Below, piece after piece: positions 13,602-14,667 of a DNA stretch of 14,667 bases. The stretch covers positions 1 through 14,667 of the forward strand of contig JALORM010000009.1 in NCBI GenBank assembly GCA_025458985.1. Direction: 5' to 3'. Both the position numbers and the translations under genes were made by a program. Positions within the stretch are counted from its first letter, which is position 1. The number at the start of each line of letters is the position of its first letter. Below the pieces are notes generated by a model, which was not told the origin of the DNA, did not search any database, and saw only the letters and a program-made list of their open reading frames with translations. This stretch comes from Paracoccaceae bacterium (lineage in GTDB: Bacteria > Pseudomonadota > Alphaproteobacteria > Rhodobacterales > Rhodobacteraceae).

Positions 13602-14371
13602 GGCAGTCCCATTCCGACCTGCCAGGCCGCGCCGTCTCCCCCGGCCCGCGCCATCCTCCAGGCGGTCGGCAATGTCGCGCTCCCTCTCCGGCGCGACCTG
13701 ACCGTCAGGGTTCAATATGGACCCTGACGGTCAAATTGTTTCCAATTTCGATTGAATGCCGCGGATCGCCTAATCTGGTGGGGATGAACGGAAAGTCGGC
13801 GGGCAATCGCGCAAGATACCGCATCCGGTGAAAGGCAAAGGGCTGCACTGGCGTTTGCGGGCTGCCTGGGCCCCAGCCGGACGCGACCCGGACCTGCCTA
13901 CCCGCCAGCGCGATTCGTTGCGCTTCGGCAACGAGTTAGGCGCTTCGCCGACGGGCGAAGGTGCACGAGTTGCACAAAAAATCAAGCGCCACGCGAGACA
14001 GCACGCCCAGGTTGCGGCGTCTCCGCCCGCACCACCTGTGGACAAACGCATTGGCTGCGCAGAAGTCTGCCGATCCCGTATCGCCCGCCAACCGTCGCGC
14101 TTGACCGATTCCGGCGTCGCTACATTGTGGCAAGAATAAGGCACAGCCGAATGATGCCTGGATTAGGGAACAGTGGGATGGAGAATGCAGTGGTACACCC
14201 GAGGAATTGGTCCGCGCACCCAGGACGCGCGGCACGCCCCTATGGCACCCCCTCGAGACCCCGTGGGCGGAAATCCGTCCGCGACCGGCCGCCCGGGCCG
14301 GGACTTATGAATATCTAATGACGCGATACGGAGCTTGGATTGTAGTCAGGACAGAACCCAGAGGTGAGCAC
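13602..14371. other. 770-bp stretch without a convincing gene
   Basis: Open frames at 13828-14139 and 14127-14318 have poor codon bias and no credible ribosome site, so I do not call them. The stretch holds the inverted repeats at 13699-13733 and 13733-13748, and paired small hairpins CGTTGC/GCAACG (about 13916-13933) and TTCGCC/GGCGAA (about 13946-13961). A CCGGCC/GGCCGG hairpin lies at 14285-14301. An AT-rich patch (ATGAATATCTAATG, about 14307-14320) could be a -10 region for the gene at 14372. Confidence 0.5.
13699..13733. terminator. 13-bp perfect inverted repeat (terminator or operator)
   Basis: TGACCGTCAGGGT (13699-13711) and ACCCTGACGGTCA (13721-13733) are exact reverse complements around a 9-nt AT-rich loop. 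On the plus strand AAATTGTTTCC follows, a weak T-rich tail. It could end a plus-strand transcript from the HAD or small-ORF region. A second, smaller palindrome, AAATTG/CAATTT (13733-13738 with 13743-13748), abuts it, which would also suit a regulator-binding site. Confidence 0.6.
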
Positions 14372-14667
14372 ATGACGTCAGCAATGTCTGTGGAAGGAAA
14401 CTGTGACAGCCGGAATGCAGCCGGCACTTCGGAACACAAGAACACCGCCGCCGCCCATGGCGCCCCGTCGGCAGACCGGTCGGACTGGGGCATCGCGGAC
14501 GTGGCGCGCGCCTGGTCGACCGCGGGGTCGACAAGCCGCGCCCTGCAATGCGAGCTCCTCGTGGAGCTGGAAGCGGTCGGGGTCACCCGAAACGCCGCGC
14601 GCGACGCGGCGGGGGGCATGTCGGCCCTGCTGGGGCTGCTCTGCCTCAGGGGAACGACGCCCCGGCC
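14372..14667 (+). CDS. N-terminal 98 residues of an unrecognised protein (3' truncated by window)
   Basis: The ATG at 14372 has AGAGGTGAG about 4 nt upstream, and the frame stays open to the window end. Residues 1-40 are polar, Asn/Ser/Ala-rich and probably disordered. Residues 41-95 look folded and helical: SDWGIADVARAWSTAGSTSR, then ALQCELLVELEAVGVTRNAA, then GGMSALLGLLCLRGTT. Codon bias improves clearly after about residue 25, supporting real coding sequence. No signal peptide is evident. The last visible stretch (MSALLGLLCL) is short and apolar. I do not recognise the family and cannot tell how far it extends. Confidence 0.55.
   Translation, partial: MTSAMSVEGNCDSRNAAGTSEHKNTAAAHGAPSADRSDWGIADVARAWSTAGSTSRALQCELLVELEAVGVTRNAARDAAGGMSALLGLLCLRGTTPR

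Noticed and set aside
14036..14046. TGTGGACAA, resembling a DnaA box, considered as part of a replication origin
   Set aside because: A single imperfect match, with no cluster, AT-rich unwinding element or replication gene nearby.
13828..14139. 103-codon plus-strand frame starting GTG
   Set aside because: Third-position GC is low for this genome, there is no Shine-Dalgarno, and the internal hairpins suggest noncoding sequence.

Overview
The window is GC-rich, with dense codon-biased genes, Shine-Dalgarno-led starts, and a tightly packed ABC transporter and two-component locus. The style fits an alphaproteobacterium, perhaps Rhodobacterales-like. That placement is inference; no rRNA or marker gene is present.

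Layout. (1) 1-222 is the 3' end of an unrecognised plus-strand gene. (2) 351-4073 on the minus strand is a cassette of small, mostly unrecognised proteins. Read 5'->3' on that strand: a 79-aa helical protein; a 362-bp gap; a 492-aa repeat protein; 114-aa, 93-aa and 101-aa proteins (the last a truncated GNAT acetyltransferase); and a 145-aa protein followed by a strong intrinsic terminator. Five of the six have no cysteine. The 114-aa and 145-aa proteins are paralogs. The 492-aa protein carries two different perfect or near-perfect tandem repeats. (3) 4434-4739 (plus) is a 101-aa TPR-like protein divergent from the cassette and resembling small secretion chaperones. This is the least explained part of the window; export substrates or a phage-virion remnant are the two readings I consider.

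(4) 4859-9178 (minus) is a complete binding-protein-dependent ABC importer, transcribed in the order binding protein, fused double permease, ATPase. It belongs to the ferric/AfuABC superfamily. The binding protein lacks the paired tyrosines of ferric-binding proteins and has a His-Asp pair recalling hexose-phosphate-binding AfuA, so a sugar-phosphate or related phosphorylated compound is the most likely cargo. (5) 9400-13240 (plus), divergent from the importer across a 221-bp control region, is an overlapping three-gene operon: OmpR-type response regulator, membrane hybrid histidine kinase, and HAD-family phosphatase. The simplest model is that the kinase senses the substrate outside the cell, the regulator turns on the importer, and the phosphatase acts on the imported phosphate ester.

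(6) 13241-14371 is gene-poor. It holds one weakly supported 80-aa ORF, two perfect inverted repeats and several small hairpins. (7) 14372 to the window end is the start of an unrecognised plus-strand gene. No tRNA, rRNA, CRISPR array, transposase or integrase was seen.
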